From Acidithiobacillus thiooxidans ATCC 19377 (GTDB lineage Bacteria; Pseudomonadota; Gammaproteobacteria; Acidithiobacillales; Acidithiobacillaceae): a stretch of 64,000 nucleotides of DNA. A program made the position numbers and the translations under genes. Location: assembly GCF_009662475.1 (NCBI RefSeq), contig NZ_CP045571.1, positions 1,982,501 through 2,046,500 of the forward strand, given 5' to 3'. A model generated the notes under the pieces. That model was not told the origin of the DNA, searched no databases, and saw only the letters and a list, made by a program, of their open reading frames with translations. Below are positions 8,333 through 16,901 of this stretch, piece by piece; position 1 is the first letter of the stretch; each line of letters starts with the position of its first letter.

Positions 8333-8912
8333 GGCAAAACCTCCGTGGCCATCATCGCCGACCCTGCAACCGGAGGGCGCAGGTAAAGATGATGGCGGGG
8401 GTCAAGGGGGTTCACCCCATTGCGAGACGTTATCACCCGGCAAACGTAGTGCGCGGGGGGATAACATGGCTCGCTCCTCACCGAATACCCCCGCATTCTC
8501 AACGATTCCCCCAATGCGAACAGACCGATTCCTTGCAAAAGATGTTTTTCACTATCCCTGAGGGTGCATCCCTTCCACCCACTGATCACCGAATCTGCCC
8601 GCCTGTCTTTCTGTGCTTTGGAATCGCCATGGGGATTGGCAATGTCGCGCTGTTGCCCGTTCGCTCTTCTTCCCCGCCGGTAATACCCTTGGGGGTCGGC
8701 GCCATCGGCGCCGGGGGGAAAGCCACCGGATGACCGCACCATCATGTCCGACCAGGAAAGATCTCCAGGAATATCGTAAAAGCTGAGCGGGGTATGAACA
8801 CCATTTAAGAACTGAGCGGCCAATATGGGGAAAGTAGCGGTCCCTCGTCTGTAGCCCATGGTTGGACGGAGCATTGCGCCTGAAACGCCTAACACAATGA
8901 TGTTACCCATCC
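8333..8912. other. Non-coding stretch upstream of mobC, with candidate oriT
   Basis: No reading frame here looks like a real protein. A near-perfect inverted repeat (8429-8465) is the main structured element. The remainder is G/C-rich, with short runs such as GGCGCCATCGGCGCC near 8697-8712. It is probably the transfer-origin and control region of the mobilisation genes. Confidence 0.5.
8429..8465. other. oriT: Candidate oriT
   Basis: GTTATCACCC (8429-8438) and GGGGGATAAC (8456-8465) form an inverted repeat with one mismatch. The loop contains GTAGTGCGC, similar to but not the same as the TAAGTGCGC core of IncQ nick regions. It lies upstream of mobC-mobA, a usual oriT position. The arrangement, with the core inside the repeat, differs from RSF1010, so this is tentative. 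Confidence 0.35.
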
Positions 8913-9689
8913 TCATAGGTCACCTCCCTTTTTTCGGGAAATGAGACGCGGACGGCCACGTCGGCGTGGGCTGGGCACTACGGGAGTTTGCGAATATGAC
9001 GGAAGAGCATTTTGGGAGAAACGCTCTGCAGTGAGGGCGCTTTGTTCAATCTGTTCGATCAACCCAATGGGGAATCGGGGACCGATTGGGAGTTTATGCG
9101 GAGTGGGGAGTTTGCCCAGGCAAACCTGATTGCGGAGGGTTTTTTCCGAACAGGCCCATCGGTGCGCGAGATCGGCAAAGCTCAGAAAGCATGGAGGAAC
9201 GATGATAGCGCGAGGCGGCTCTCCGCCCGCATCCCCTCCAGGGTCATCGGAGCTGGCTTTTTTGGCCGATTGTCCACCACCCTGGCGTTTTATGCCGGAC
9301 TGGCGGCCCTGGGCATGGGAACCGTTGAGTCGAACACCTACCGAACCTTTTTGGAGCAGGCCTTTAGGGAACGTTTGCTCATGAAGCGTTCGCATCGATC
9401 CAGGTAAAGTTACTGCTGCTCTGGCGATCTTGGTCGCGTAAACCCAATAAGCATTGGTGGCATTATTAATCTCCCAATCAAACTGCTTGGTTCTAAATAC
9501 ATGCCAGATCATACCAGCTGGATAAGCAACAATGAAATTGCCAAAAATACCTAAACCCATCCAGCCAAACCACTGCGGGAGGTGTAAATGGAGGAAATGA
9601 GCGCCCATCACAATCACAAAAAGCATTCCAGCCAGATAAATGCTTCCCGTGATATAGAGGCCACGAATCGTGGGTTTTTGTGTTTTCAT
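8913..9689 (-). CDS. Chimeric protein: small membrane protein fused to an HTH DNA-binding protein
   Basis: A 258-residue frame starting at the ATG at 9689, with GAAGGAAC as ribosome site. Residues 1-95 resemble a small inner-membrane protein with two hydrophobic segments (SIYLAGMLFVIVMGAHF and GIFGNFIVAYPAGMIW). From about residue 96 (near 9404) the character changes to a charged linker. A helix-turn-helix region follows (FADLAHRWACSEKTLRNQVC), then a basic tail (RRRGRPRLISRKKGG). The second half resembles small plasmid or phage DNA-binding regulators. The join is probably an accidental deletion fusion. Whether it makes a stable protein is uncertain. Confidence 0.5.
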   Translation of the reverse strand: MKTQKPTIRGLYITGSIYLAGMLFVIVMGAHFLHLHLPQWFGWMGLGIFGNFIVAYPAGMIWHVFRTKQFDWEINNATNAYWVYATKIARAAVTLPGSMRTLHEQTFPKGLLQKGSVGVRLNGSHAQGRQSGIKRQGGGQSAKKASSDDPGGDAGGEPPRAIIVPPCFLSFADLAHRWACSEKTLRNQVCLGKLPTPHKLPIGPRFPIGLIEQIEQSALTAERFSQNALPSYSQTPVVPSPRRRGRPRLISRKKGGDL

Positions 9690-10276
9690 CTTTTGTTCCT
9701 TCACATTCTCATCAACAGCAATAATATACGCTATTAAAAATCTATACCAGATGAAATTTATCAGATATCTAGACCGAACGGAAGAGATCATTTATTGGAT
9801 TACCTACCTATTTAACAATAGCAGGTTGATTCAGCAAGCCCTGCACTGGAACCACATCTTGAAACTGAACATCTGGCTTTTATCCGGGTTAACTCGAACT
9901 GTATATTCACCTTATATCGTTTCAATAAATTTTACTTAAAAATAATATATTCAATGAGATGAATTTATCATTTGAGGTTCGCTGATCAGATTCCAGCATC
10001 GGCATGAATCGAAAGAAACCTACAGAGATCTCCGACCGGAGTAATCTATATTTCCTCATTTGATAGATCATTAACTACTCAAAAACAGCAGAAATTTTCT
10101 TTACCCTTCTCTAACGAAAATGAATGGAGCACTGCAAATCTCTTGTGAACTTGTTGTCAATTGATCGTGTACTGAATGGTGACGAAGTGGAGACGCTACA
10201 CATCCTGATTGGCGCCAGTCATAGCACTGGTGACAATGAGGCTCCGGACTGAGCATCAAGTGGATCCACTGTGTAT
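9690..10276. other. AT-rich non-coding stretch
   Basis: About 590 bases with no credible gene on either strand. Base composition is clearly more AT-rich than in the neighbours. It probably contains the promoter of the leftward gene ending at 8913 and decayed sequence. Confidence 0.5.
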
Positions 10277-10640
10277 TCACCAAGTACTTTTTTTCGCGAC
10301 ATGAGAGGCTTCTGACCGCATGGAAGCCAGCACTTCGCCCAAAACCGGCTCCCCTTTGGTCTCCGTCCGGCCAATCCGCAATGATTCCCCCCGCAGCATC
10401 AAGACCCATTGCCCCGCTGTATCGGTGGCAAAAGCCTCCGGCAGCCCACAGCCTTGTGTTTTTTTATTTTAACCAGCCATTTGTCTCCAGTCGCCGGATC
10501 GACATACCAGCGCAATGCTTGAGCTTTTCCCCATTGCAGGCCCTGATCCACCAGAAAGCTCTGATCCAGCCGCAGAATTTCCAAAGGATTTTGGCGTTTG
10601 TCTGTGAGGCAACACGCCGGACAAGATAATTGTCGCTGAG
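10277..10640 (-). pseudogene. Decayed coding fragment of unknown family
   Basis: The minus strand reads like real protein in two frames joined by a one-base shift. One frame contains LRLDQSFLVDQGLQWGKAQ and DPATGDKWLVKIKKHKAVG. The next continues as LPEAFATDTAGQWVLMLRG, LRIGRTETKGEPVLGEVLAS, and stops at 10277-10279. It abuts a conjugation-gene remnant on the other strand at about 10640. It may come from the same lost transfer region, but the family was not recognised. Confidence 0.4.
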
Positions 10641-10642
10641 CA

Positions 10643-11284
10643 ATGGGGATAAATACGGATGCTGGTCTGGTTCCCGAAAATCCATTGGCGGTGATTGAGC
10701 GCAACGGCAGATTGATCAGGGACGTGATTCGTAAAGGTCCAGGTGTCAGAATCGTTGTACTACCCGAAACGGTGGCAGGATATTGGTGGACAGGTACGGC
10801 CGCTCAATTCCGTAACAGCGTCCCTCATGGCCAGCTATGGCTGATCGGCGCATCGGTTTGGGAAACTGATGGCCGACGTTGGGATGCCCTGGTGCCCATC
10901 AGTGATGATGGTTTTTCTTCCCATCTTCCCCTTTTACGTGCGGCCTTTCCTGTGCCGGTTTCCATGTGGCATCCATGGCAGTCAAAAGGGTATTCAGCGG
11001 CATGGTGGGAAAGGAGCAAAACCGTTGCCGGAAAAACAGTTTTCGCCAACATCTGTTATGACCAGCTATTACCATGGGTATGGCTGGAGGCACTCATTCA
11101 GAATACGGATATTATCCTGGCTGTATCCAACGTTTGGTGGGCCAAGGGGACAAGCATCCCGCGAATCGAGCAAGAGACATCAGAGGCATGGGGTAGGTTG
11201 ATGGCGACACCGCTGGTTTTGCTATCAACCGATGAGATCTCACCACCGCCTCCACCACTTTCACCGGATGGGCCCGCGCGGTAA
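10643..11284 (+). pseudogene. Truncated TraB-like nitrilase-fold conjugation protein
   Basis: About 195 residues are recognisable as the carbon-nitrogen hydrolase fold found in TraB of plasmid transfer regions and in apolipoprotein N-acyltransferase. IVVLPETVAGYWW holds the Glu motif, FANICYDQLLPWVWLEAL the Cys region, and AVSNVWWAKGTSIP follows. The N-terminal membrane half is missing. The C terminus runs into unrelated Pro-rich sequence after about 11230, where an IS630 fragment begins. It is a remnant of a conjugation system and is unlikely to be functional. Confidence 0.6.
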
Positions 11285-11518
11285 ATCGAGCTCTATACCC
11301 GCCAACCGTTGTTCCAGATAACGCTTGCGCCAACCTGCGACTTGCACGCGATCCACCCCCAGGCGCTCCGCAATTTCTTTGTTCTGCAAGCCCTCTGCCG
11401 CCAGCAATATCATCCGTGCCCGTAATGACAAGCGGACACTGCTTAGTCGGGAGGCGACTATACGGGACAACTCGGACAGCTCTTCGCTGGTTAAAGTGAC
11501 TGTAGGCGCAACTCGCAA
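11261..11518 (-). pseudogene. N-terminal fragment of an IS630-family transposase
   Basis: An 85-residue fragment carrying the helix-turn-helix of IS630 transposases (LRARMILLAAEGLQNKEIAE, then RLGVDRVQVAGWRKRYLEQR). It stops at LDLPRGPIR, where the family continues into its linker. The complementary catalytic part lies on the opposite strand at 13831-14590, with almost exactly the missing linker absent. Confidence 0.75.
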
Positions 11519-11654
11519 GGCTGGACTCCATTCATACCCTCAACATGGAGCCGTTTTATCATGATCAATTTTAAGCCTGAAGTTTAGACATTCAGCTTCC
11601 TCGCCTGTCTCAGTGAGTGGCGATATGATGCAGTAAATTTGGGGTAGAAGTGCG

Positions 11655-12968
11655 TCAAGCAGCCTTTTTGCGGGGTGGTTCATCAGTATCGGCCCAAAAG
11701 TCAGGATTTGGGCACTGGAATTTCCCGGACTTTGGATCATAGCCCGTCCAGAAGGGAACCCGCAGAAAATGCAGATGGAGCCATTGGGCCATGAGTCCTG
11801 CAGTGACGGGCGTAGCGATACGCCAAGGTGCTATGGCGGTCATGGGAAAGTCCTCGGTGACCGTTTCCGCGAGGAGCTGCACCATGGACCAGGCAATGCA
11901 ACGAATTTGCATCCAGCGTTCGAGAACCGCGCGCCTTTGCTGCCAGAGGTTATTGATGCCCCACCAGCGTTTCAGGTTATGGAAGAGGGGTTCGATCTGC
12001 CAACGGTTGCCATAGAGGGTGACGACTTCAGGGGCGGTCAGATCGGTTTCGGAAGCGAGATAAAGGCGTGTGGGCGACCATCGATGGTGTTTTGCATCGT
12101 AGAGAGCGCTCCAGACTGCCCGGACGGGATGGCCGTTGAGGAAGCGTGCCTGGACGACGATGGATTGAAGACGGACTTTCTGCCATTTCCCATAAACAAA
12201 CAGGGTGAGGATCTCCGTGGGGAGTGAGGTCAGGGTTTCCGGGGTCAGTTTGTCCCCATATTTCCGGGGCCGACCCCGTTGCGCTTTGGCGGGTTTGGGC
12301 GGGGGCTGCCGATACAGTGCGGTATCCTGGCGCACCTGGCCGATGAACTGGCCGCGCTGACGCAGCAGGGGCAAGAGCAGGCGGCGGCGCATGAACCAGG
12401 CATCGGTGAGCAAGCGGACGGGTACGGGGATGTGGGGTATAAAGGCCCGCAGTAATGCCCCGGCGATTTTCAGCTTGTGGGTATTACCGGTGCGGGGCAC
12501 GAGGCGCAAGCGAATGGGAAAGGAAAGGGCTTTGCCGGAGCGGCTCCGCAGGGTCAACGCCAGCCCTACCCAGTTCTGGGCGAGGACATAACGGGGGCGG
12601 TTGTGCTTATGGCTGTGATCGAAGTGGATGGTCGCGCCTGGGGCCTTGTTAGAGTGTCGCAGGACCAGCGTATCGTCGATGATCAACTCAACGATCGGCA
12701 GTGGCGGCAAAGCGGACAGGAGCCAACGGACTTGAGCGATGGCCAGAACCTGGGTCCGCAAGGATTCACGCTCCAGGGGTTTGTAATAAGTGGACCAATG
12801 GCAGCGCAGTAAAATATGGCTGAGGGCACGGGTGACCCAGCCATCAGGGGAGATCAGGCACCCGCAAAGCAGTTCGAGGAAGCTGCGCCGCGAGCGGGGC
12901 GGCACGGCCGCGAGAAAGTAGGTAATCCACTCTGAAAGGCGGAGGGTAACGAGACGCTGAAAGGACAT
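11655..12968 (-). mobile_element. IS4/IS701-like DDE transposase gene
   Basis: An intact 437-residue transposase. The DDE residues are visible in IVELIIDDTLVLRHSNK (first Asp), VRLLTDAWFMRR (second Asp) and RWQIEPLFHNLKRWWG (Glu, with the IEPxFHxLK signature of IS4-like enzymes). It is inserted among older IS fragments. I could not define its terminal inverted repeats, so the element boundaries are open. The gene itself shows no disruption and is probably still capable of transposition if the ends are present. Confidence 0.82.
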
Positions 12969-13021
12969 GGCAGTGATTCCGAAAAGCCTAAAACGCTTCT
13001 CATTGGCCGACCCTTTTTTCC

Positions 13022-13648
13022 GAGCTATACTCGAAAGTGGTGTACGGGCGCGTTACAACTGGCTTGAATGAGGTGGCGTACTGTTGCTACAAAGGGTTTC
13101 CGACTCAAAGAGCAACATAAGGAGTACGCCGTGGAAAAGAATACCGTAATAGCAGGTGGGATGGGAGAGTTGGGTCTGGGCATTGAAGGGATACTTCGAC
13201 GCGCGGCACGCTCTCTGATTGAGCAGGCCATAGAGGCAGAGGTGGCGGTATTGCTGGAAGAATTTGCGACGGTGCGGATGGTTGATGGGCGTCAGGCGGT
13301 CGTGCGTAATGGGCATCTGCCGGAGCGCGAGATCATGACCGCTCTGGGTCCGGTACCCGTCAAAGTACCCAAGGTGCGGGACCGCTCAGGATCGGGGATC
13401 AAATTCAATTCGGTACTGGCGCCTCCGTATGTACGCAAATCGCGAACGGTAGCCGCTACAGTACCTTGGCTCTATCTGCATGGGGTGTCTTCCGGCCACA
13501 TGCAGGAAGCCCTTTCCATTTTGCTGGGTGATGAGGCCAAGGGACTTTCACCTGCGGTGTTGGGACGTCTCAAGGCGGAGTGGGCGCAAGAGTATGCCCA
13601 TTGGCAACACCGCTCCCTACAGGGAAAGCGCTATGCTTACTGGTGGGT
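13022..13648 (+). mobile_element. Truncated IS256-family element (left 627 bp)
   Basis: Nearly identical to the left end of the complete IS256 element at 35978-37392, starting at the same terminal GAGCTAT and ending abruptly at 13648. The transposase frame begins at GTG 13131. It keeps the N-terminal domain but is cut at YWWV, just before the first catalytic Asp, so it cannot be active. It lies in the same orientation as the complete copy, so the two form direct repeats around 22 kb of cargo. Confidence 0.92.
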
Positions 13649-13830
13649 TGTTAATCAGCGTCATCTTTTACCATATGTCAGCATCATGCATTTACCATGC
13701 GACTTAGTTAAAAATGAATATTTAACCACGTGATAGATTGACATATTTTGTGGAATACATGTTAGGTCAAGGGCAAACCATTTTGACGCTGTTTTCTGCT
13801 AAAAACTGATAAATCTCAAGCGCTGTTTAA
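13649..13830. other. AT-rich spacer between IS fragments
   Basis: About 180 bases of AT-rich sequence without a recognisable gene. It separates the cut end of the IS256 copy from the IS630 fragment and may be the end of another lost element. Confidence 0.4.
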
Positions 13831-14590
13831 CACGCCAGTGTGTCGTGGCATTGGCGCAAGCATGGCCTCAAGCCCTATCTACTGCGTGGTTTCAAGGTGT
13901 CACGAGACCCACATTTTTGTGGAAAAGCTGGAAGATATTGTGGGGTTGTATATGTCTCCCCCGGAACATGCCTTGGTGCTCTGCGTGGATGAAAAAAGTC
14001 AGGTACAGGCCCTGGACCGGACCCAACCGGGACTCCCCCTCAAAAAGGGCCACGCAGAAACGATGACCCACGACTACAAACGTAATGGCACTACGACCTT
14101 GTTTGCCGCACTCAACGTGCTGGATGGTCAGGTCATCGGGCAGTGTCAACAGCGACATACCCATGTGGAATGGCTGAAGTTCCTGAAGAAAATTGATCGG
14201 CAGACGCCCAGGGACAAGGCTCTGCATCTGATTGCCGACAACTATGCGACCCATAAACACCCGGTAGTACAGGCGTGGCTCGACAAGCACCCGCGTATTC
14301 ACATGCACTTCACGCCCACTTCGGCATCCTGGCTCAACATGGTCGAGCGTTTCTTTCGGGATATCACGACCCAGCGATTACGTCGTGGGGTGTTCACCAG
14401 TGTGCCTGAACTCATCCAGGCCATTGAGGGGTACATCGACCACCACAACACCCATCCCAAACCTTTCATCTGGACCAAAACCGCACGCGACATCCTGCAA
14501 AAGGTCATTCGCGCCAACAGCCACTTAAGCAGCAAACAGAATGCCACACCAGGTGAACAAATTTTATTCCACAACTCTGTAAGAATTTAA
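13831..14590 (+). pseudogene. C-terminal fragment of an IS630-family transposase, frameshifted
   Basis: The catalytic domain of an IS630 transposase: [20 protein letters not shown] (first Asp), [14 protein letters not shown] (second Asp) and [14 protein letters not shown] (Glu) are all present. The start is in another frame ([20 protein letters not shown]), joined through a run of five T at 13914-13918 that looks like a one-base insertion. The N-terminal DNA-binding part is missing and an equivalent piece lies inverted at 11261-11518. The element ends just before the bufferin operon. Confidence 0.8.
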
Positions 14591-14649
14591 GCATAGCCAC
14601 GACTAAGAGATTGAGGACCATTATTTCAATCTCTAAAGAGGAGGCTACA

Positions 14650-14931
14650 ATGAATTCCACAAATAACGATCATCATCTGTCTAAGCAACTGATTATGGCT
14701 GGTATGCTGGCCCTTGCCGGGACTGTCGGGGCGACAACTCCGGCATTCGCCAGTCATGCCCCTTGGGTCAAATGTTATGGTATTGCCCGAGCGCACAAGA
14801 ATGATTGTGCCACCACCACCCATTCCTGTGCAGGCCAATCTATCCATAATGGGGGCAAATATTCCTTCCTACTGATCCCTCAAGGGCTGTGCCAAAAAAT
14901 AGTCGGAGGTAGTCTGACGCCTGGCAAATAA
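14650..14931 (+). CDS. bufA: Bufferin-type RiPP precursor (DUF2282), four-Cys form
   Basis: A 93-residue secreted precursor. Residues 1-35 form a signal peptide ending near PAFA-SHAP. The mature part has the DUF2282 pattern with four Cys: [15 protein letters not shown] (C42, C53), HSCAGQS (C60) and [15 protein letters not shown] (C81). GAGGAGG precedes the ATG at 14650. Bufferins are ribosomally made peptides whose Cys residues are oxidised by a DUF692/MNIO enzyme, in known cases to thiooxazoles, before export. They protect the periplasm from copper. The enzyme (16026) and partner (16894) genes follow in the same direction. Confidence 0.88.
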   Translation: MNSTNNDHHLSKQLIMAGMLALAGTVGATTPAFASHAPWVKCYGIARAHKNDCATTTHSCAGQSIHNGGKYSFLLIPQGLCQKIVGGSLTPGK

Positions 14932-15042
14932 GACAAGATCATCCACCGCTATTCTATTCATGCATTCCGCTTTTGAGCTGATGGATCAACAAGCAGCGGG
15001 TGAACAATGAAAAACGAGAAGTTTTCATCAGGAGGAATTTGC

Positions 15043-15532
15043 ATGGCTACTTGCTCTATTGCTTTCCATAAAATGGAAAAATGGTACGAACGTATTGTGC
15101 GCTGGTTGCATTATCTCGCACCCGTGGCCGATCTGTCAGCACGACTCTGGGTGGCGCGGATATTCTGGATGGCAGGCATGGTCAAACTGCAAAGCATGAC
15201 AGCTACTGTCGCCCTGTTCAGATATTATGTATCACGTGCCATTGCTTCCTCCCGTGTGGGCAGCCTATCTGGGTACGGGCATTGAAATCTTTTTTCCCAT
15301 ACTGTTGGCGTTGGGTCTGGCGGGTCGTTTTGCTGCCGGTTTTTTATTCATCTACAATATCATTACGGTGCTTTCTTATCCGCAAATGGGTGTTGCTGGA
15401 ATGATGGATCAGGTGCCTTGGGCCATTTTCCTGCTTTTTACGACGGTTTATGGTCCTAGCCTCTTTTCTTTGGATTATGGTTTGAGTCGTATCTGGAAAA
15501 GTACGCCACCTGCCGTCCATAAATCTGTCTGA
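15043..15532 (+). pseudogene. DoxX-family membrane protein, frameshifted
   Basis: Two overlapping frames make one DoxX-like protein of about 163 residues: DLSARLWVARIFWMAGMVKL in the first and PLLPPVWAAYLGTGIEIFFP, then LALGLAGRFAAGFLFIYN, in the second. The frame moves by +1 near 15216-15226, so the gene has gained one base or contains a sequencing error. AGGAGG precedes the ATG at 15043. DoxX proteins are frequent members of bufferin operons, where an electron-transfer or membrane redox role has been suggested. If the shift is real, the operon lacks this component. Confidence 0.8.
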
Positions 15533-15617
15533 TCAAGCATTGTCTCGCACCATTGGGGTGTAAGACATATTTCCCTTTGGGGAAAACCACGTGGTTGTTA
15601 TGAAAAAGGAGTTAATC

Positions 15618-15932
15618 ATGAGTAAGGAAATGACAAATCGCAAACATACGTTCCAGCGTGCACTGCTTGCTGGGGCTGTCGCTATGGCTGGAGTGGGTTT
15701 TGCCGGGACTGCGATGGCGGGGATGATGCCACAGGGCTATGTCAAGTGTTACGGCATTGCCCGTGCTCATCAAAACCAGTGTATGTCCATAGGTGGTATT
15801 ACGCGCGGTTCCGCAAAAACCAATGGTAACCCCGATGCCTGGTTGGCCGTACCGAAAGGGGTTTGCCTGAAAATCGTGGGTGGCAGCCTGACCCCCGGAA
15901 AGACCCCCACTAAAACCCCTGCTAAGAAATAA
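15618..15932 (+). CDS. bufA: Second bufferin-type precursor (DUF2282), three-Cys form
   Basis: A 104-residue paralogue of the precursor at 14650. The signal peptide ends near GTAMA-GMMP (about residue 34). The core keeps [15 protein letters not shown] (C44, C55) and [15 protein letters not shown] (C83) but lacks the third Cys, the HSC position of the first precursor. A Lys/Pro/Thr tail (TPTKTPAKK) is added at the C terminus. AAGGAG precedes the ATG at 15618. The two precursors probably share one modifying enzyme but would give different final structures. A strong terminator follows directly. Confidence 0.85.
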   Translation: MSKEMTNRKHTFQRALLAGAVAMAGVGFAGTAMAGMMPQGYVKCYGIARAHQNQCMSIGGITRGSAKTNGNPDAWLAVPKGVCLKIVGGSLTPGKTPTKTPAKK

Positions 15933-15940
15933 ATAGGGGG

Positions 15941-15972
15941 GCCGAGGTCTCACTGGCCTCGGCATATTTTTT
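15941..15972 (+). terminator. Intra-operon terminator after the second bufferin gene
   Basis: A perfect 7-bp GC-rich stem, GCCGAGG (15941-15947) and CCTCGGC (15957-15963), is followed by ATATTTTTT. It lies nine bases after the precursor stop codon and before the modifying-enzyme gene. Partial read-through would give much more precursor than enzyme mRNA. Confidence 0.8.
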
Positions 15973-16004
15973 AGAATGCTGAAAAAACCTTTTTTGAGCA
16001 TTCT
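15973..16004 (+). promoter_or_regulatory. Second hairpin before the MNIO gene
   Basis: AGAATGCT (15973-15980) pairs with AGCATTCT (15997-16004), with an inner A6/T6 pairing (15982-15987 with 15990-15995). It follows the terminator and ends eight bases before the ribosome site of the next gene. It could protect the 5' end of a processed enzyme mRNA or reinforce termination. Confidence 0.5.
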
Positions 16005-16025
16005 GGTAGCCAGGAGAACACGCTG

Positions 16026-16901
16026 ATGATCCAGGACACTACAGCAATTCACACTGGTGCCTTATCCAGGGAGATCCCAGTAGCTGCAGGGATTGGCCTA
16101 CGTGCCTGCCATTATCGCGATTTCCAAAACGGCAAACCGCCAACGGCCTGGGTCGAGGCGCATAGTGAAAACCTGTTTGCTGCGGGTGGCTTGCCTCATA
16201 GAGTGATGCACCAGGTGCGCAGTCATTATCCCGTGAGTCTGCATGGCGTCGGTCTGTCTCTGGGAAGTGCGGACCCGTTGAATAAGGAACACCTCCAACA
16301 ACTGCAGCAAGTGATCAGCCGTTATGAACCGGGACTGATTTCCGAACATCTCTGCTGGGTGTCATCGGAAGGACGCTATCTGCACGATTTATTACCCATA
16401 CCGTATACCGAAGGCATGCTGCAGCATGTCAGTGATCGGATTGACCAGGTGCAGAATGTTCTGCAGCGCCAAATCCTGATCGAGAATGTTTCGGCCTATC
16501 TGCATTTTGCCGACAATCAGATGGCAGAATGGGCTTTTTTGAATGCCCTGGTAGGACGTACGGGGTGCGGGTTATTGCTGGATATCAACAATCTGTACGT
16601 CAACAGCCGGAATCTCGGAATAAATAGTGATGAGTATTTGGTAAATCTCCAAGCCAATGCCATCCATGAGATTCATTTGGCAGGATTTTCGATAGAAACT
16701 GCTTTAGGTCAGGAAGTGTTCATCGATACGCACAGCCAGGCAGTCTGGCCCGAAGTCTGGACGCTTTATCGACGGGCCCTGCAGATTATCGGCCGCCCAA
16801 TCCCCACACTTATTGAATGGGATACGAACATTCCGCCACTTGCTATTCTGCTGGAGGAAGCTCAAAAAGCACAGCATATTTTGGAGGGGATCCATGCATG
16901 A
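16026..16901 (+). CDS. bufB: DUF692/MNIO family enzyme, bufferin-modifying
   Basis: A 291-residue TIM-barrel protein of the multinuclear non-haem iron oxidase family that includes MbnB and BufB. Likely metal ligands lie in WVEAHSENLF, SLHGVGLS, ISEHLCW, LLDINNLYVNSRN, IHEIHLAGF, DTHSQAVW and LIEWDTNIPP. It should oxidise Cys residues of the two DUF2282 peptides, using iron and oxygen, in the cytoplasm before export. AGGAG is nine bases ahead of the ATG. It overlaps the next gene by eight bases, so enzyme and partner are made together. Confidence 0.9.
   Translation: MIQDTTAIHTGALSREIPVAAGIGLRACHYRDFQNGKPPTAWVEAHSENLFAAGGLPHRVMHQVRSHYPVSLHGVGLSLGSADPLNKEHLQQLQQVISRYEPGLISEHLCWVSSEGRYLHDLLPIPYTEGMLQHVSDRIDQVQNVLQRQILIENVSAYLHFADNQMAEWAFLNALVGRTGCGLLLDINNLYVNSRNLGINSDEYLVNLQANAIHEIHLAGFSIETALGQEVFIDTHSQAVWPEVWTLYRRALQIIGRPIPTLIEWDTNIPPLAILLEEAQKAQHILEGIHA

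Noticed and set aside
8329-8916. Long frame on the minus strand upstream of mobC
   Set aside because: Composition is unlike a protein, no family features, and it covers the candidate oriT. Treated as non-coding.
11540-13021. Terminal inverted repeats for the IS4-like element
   Set aside because: Several partial matches were tried on both sides, none convincing, so no boundaries are given.
15539-15594. Hairpin TTTCCC/GGGAAA and palindrome CCACGTGG before the second bufferin gene as a defined operator
   Set aside because: Short and common motifs; no matching site before the first bufferin gene with the same spacing.
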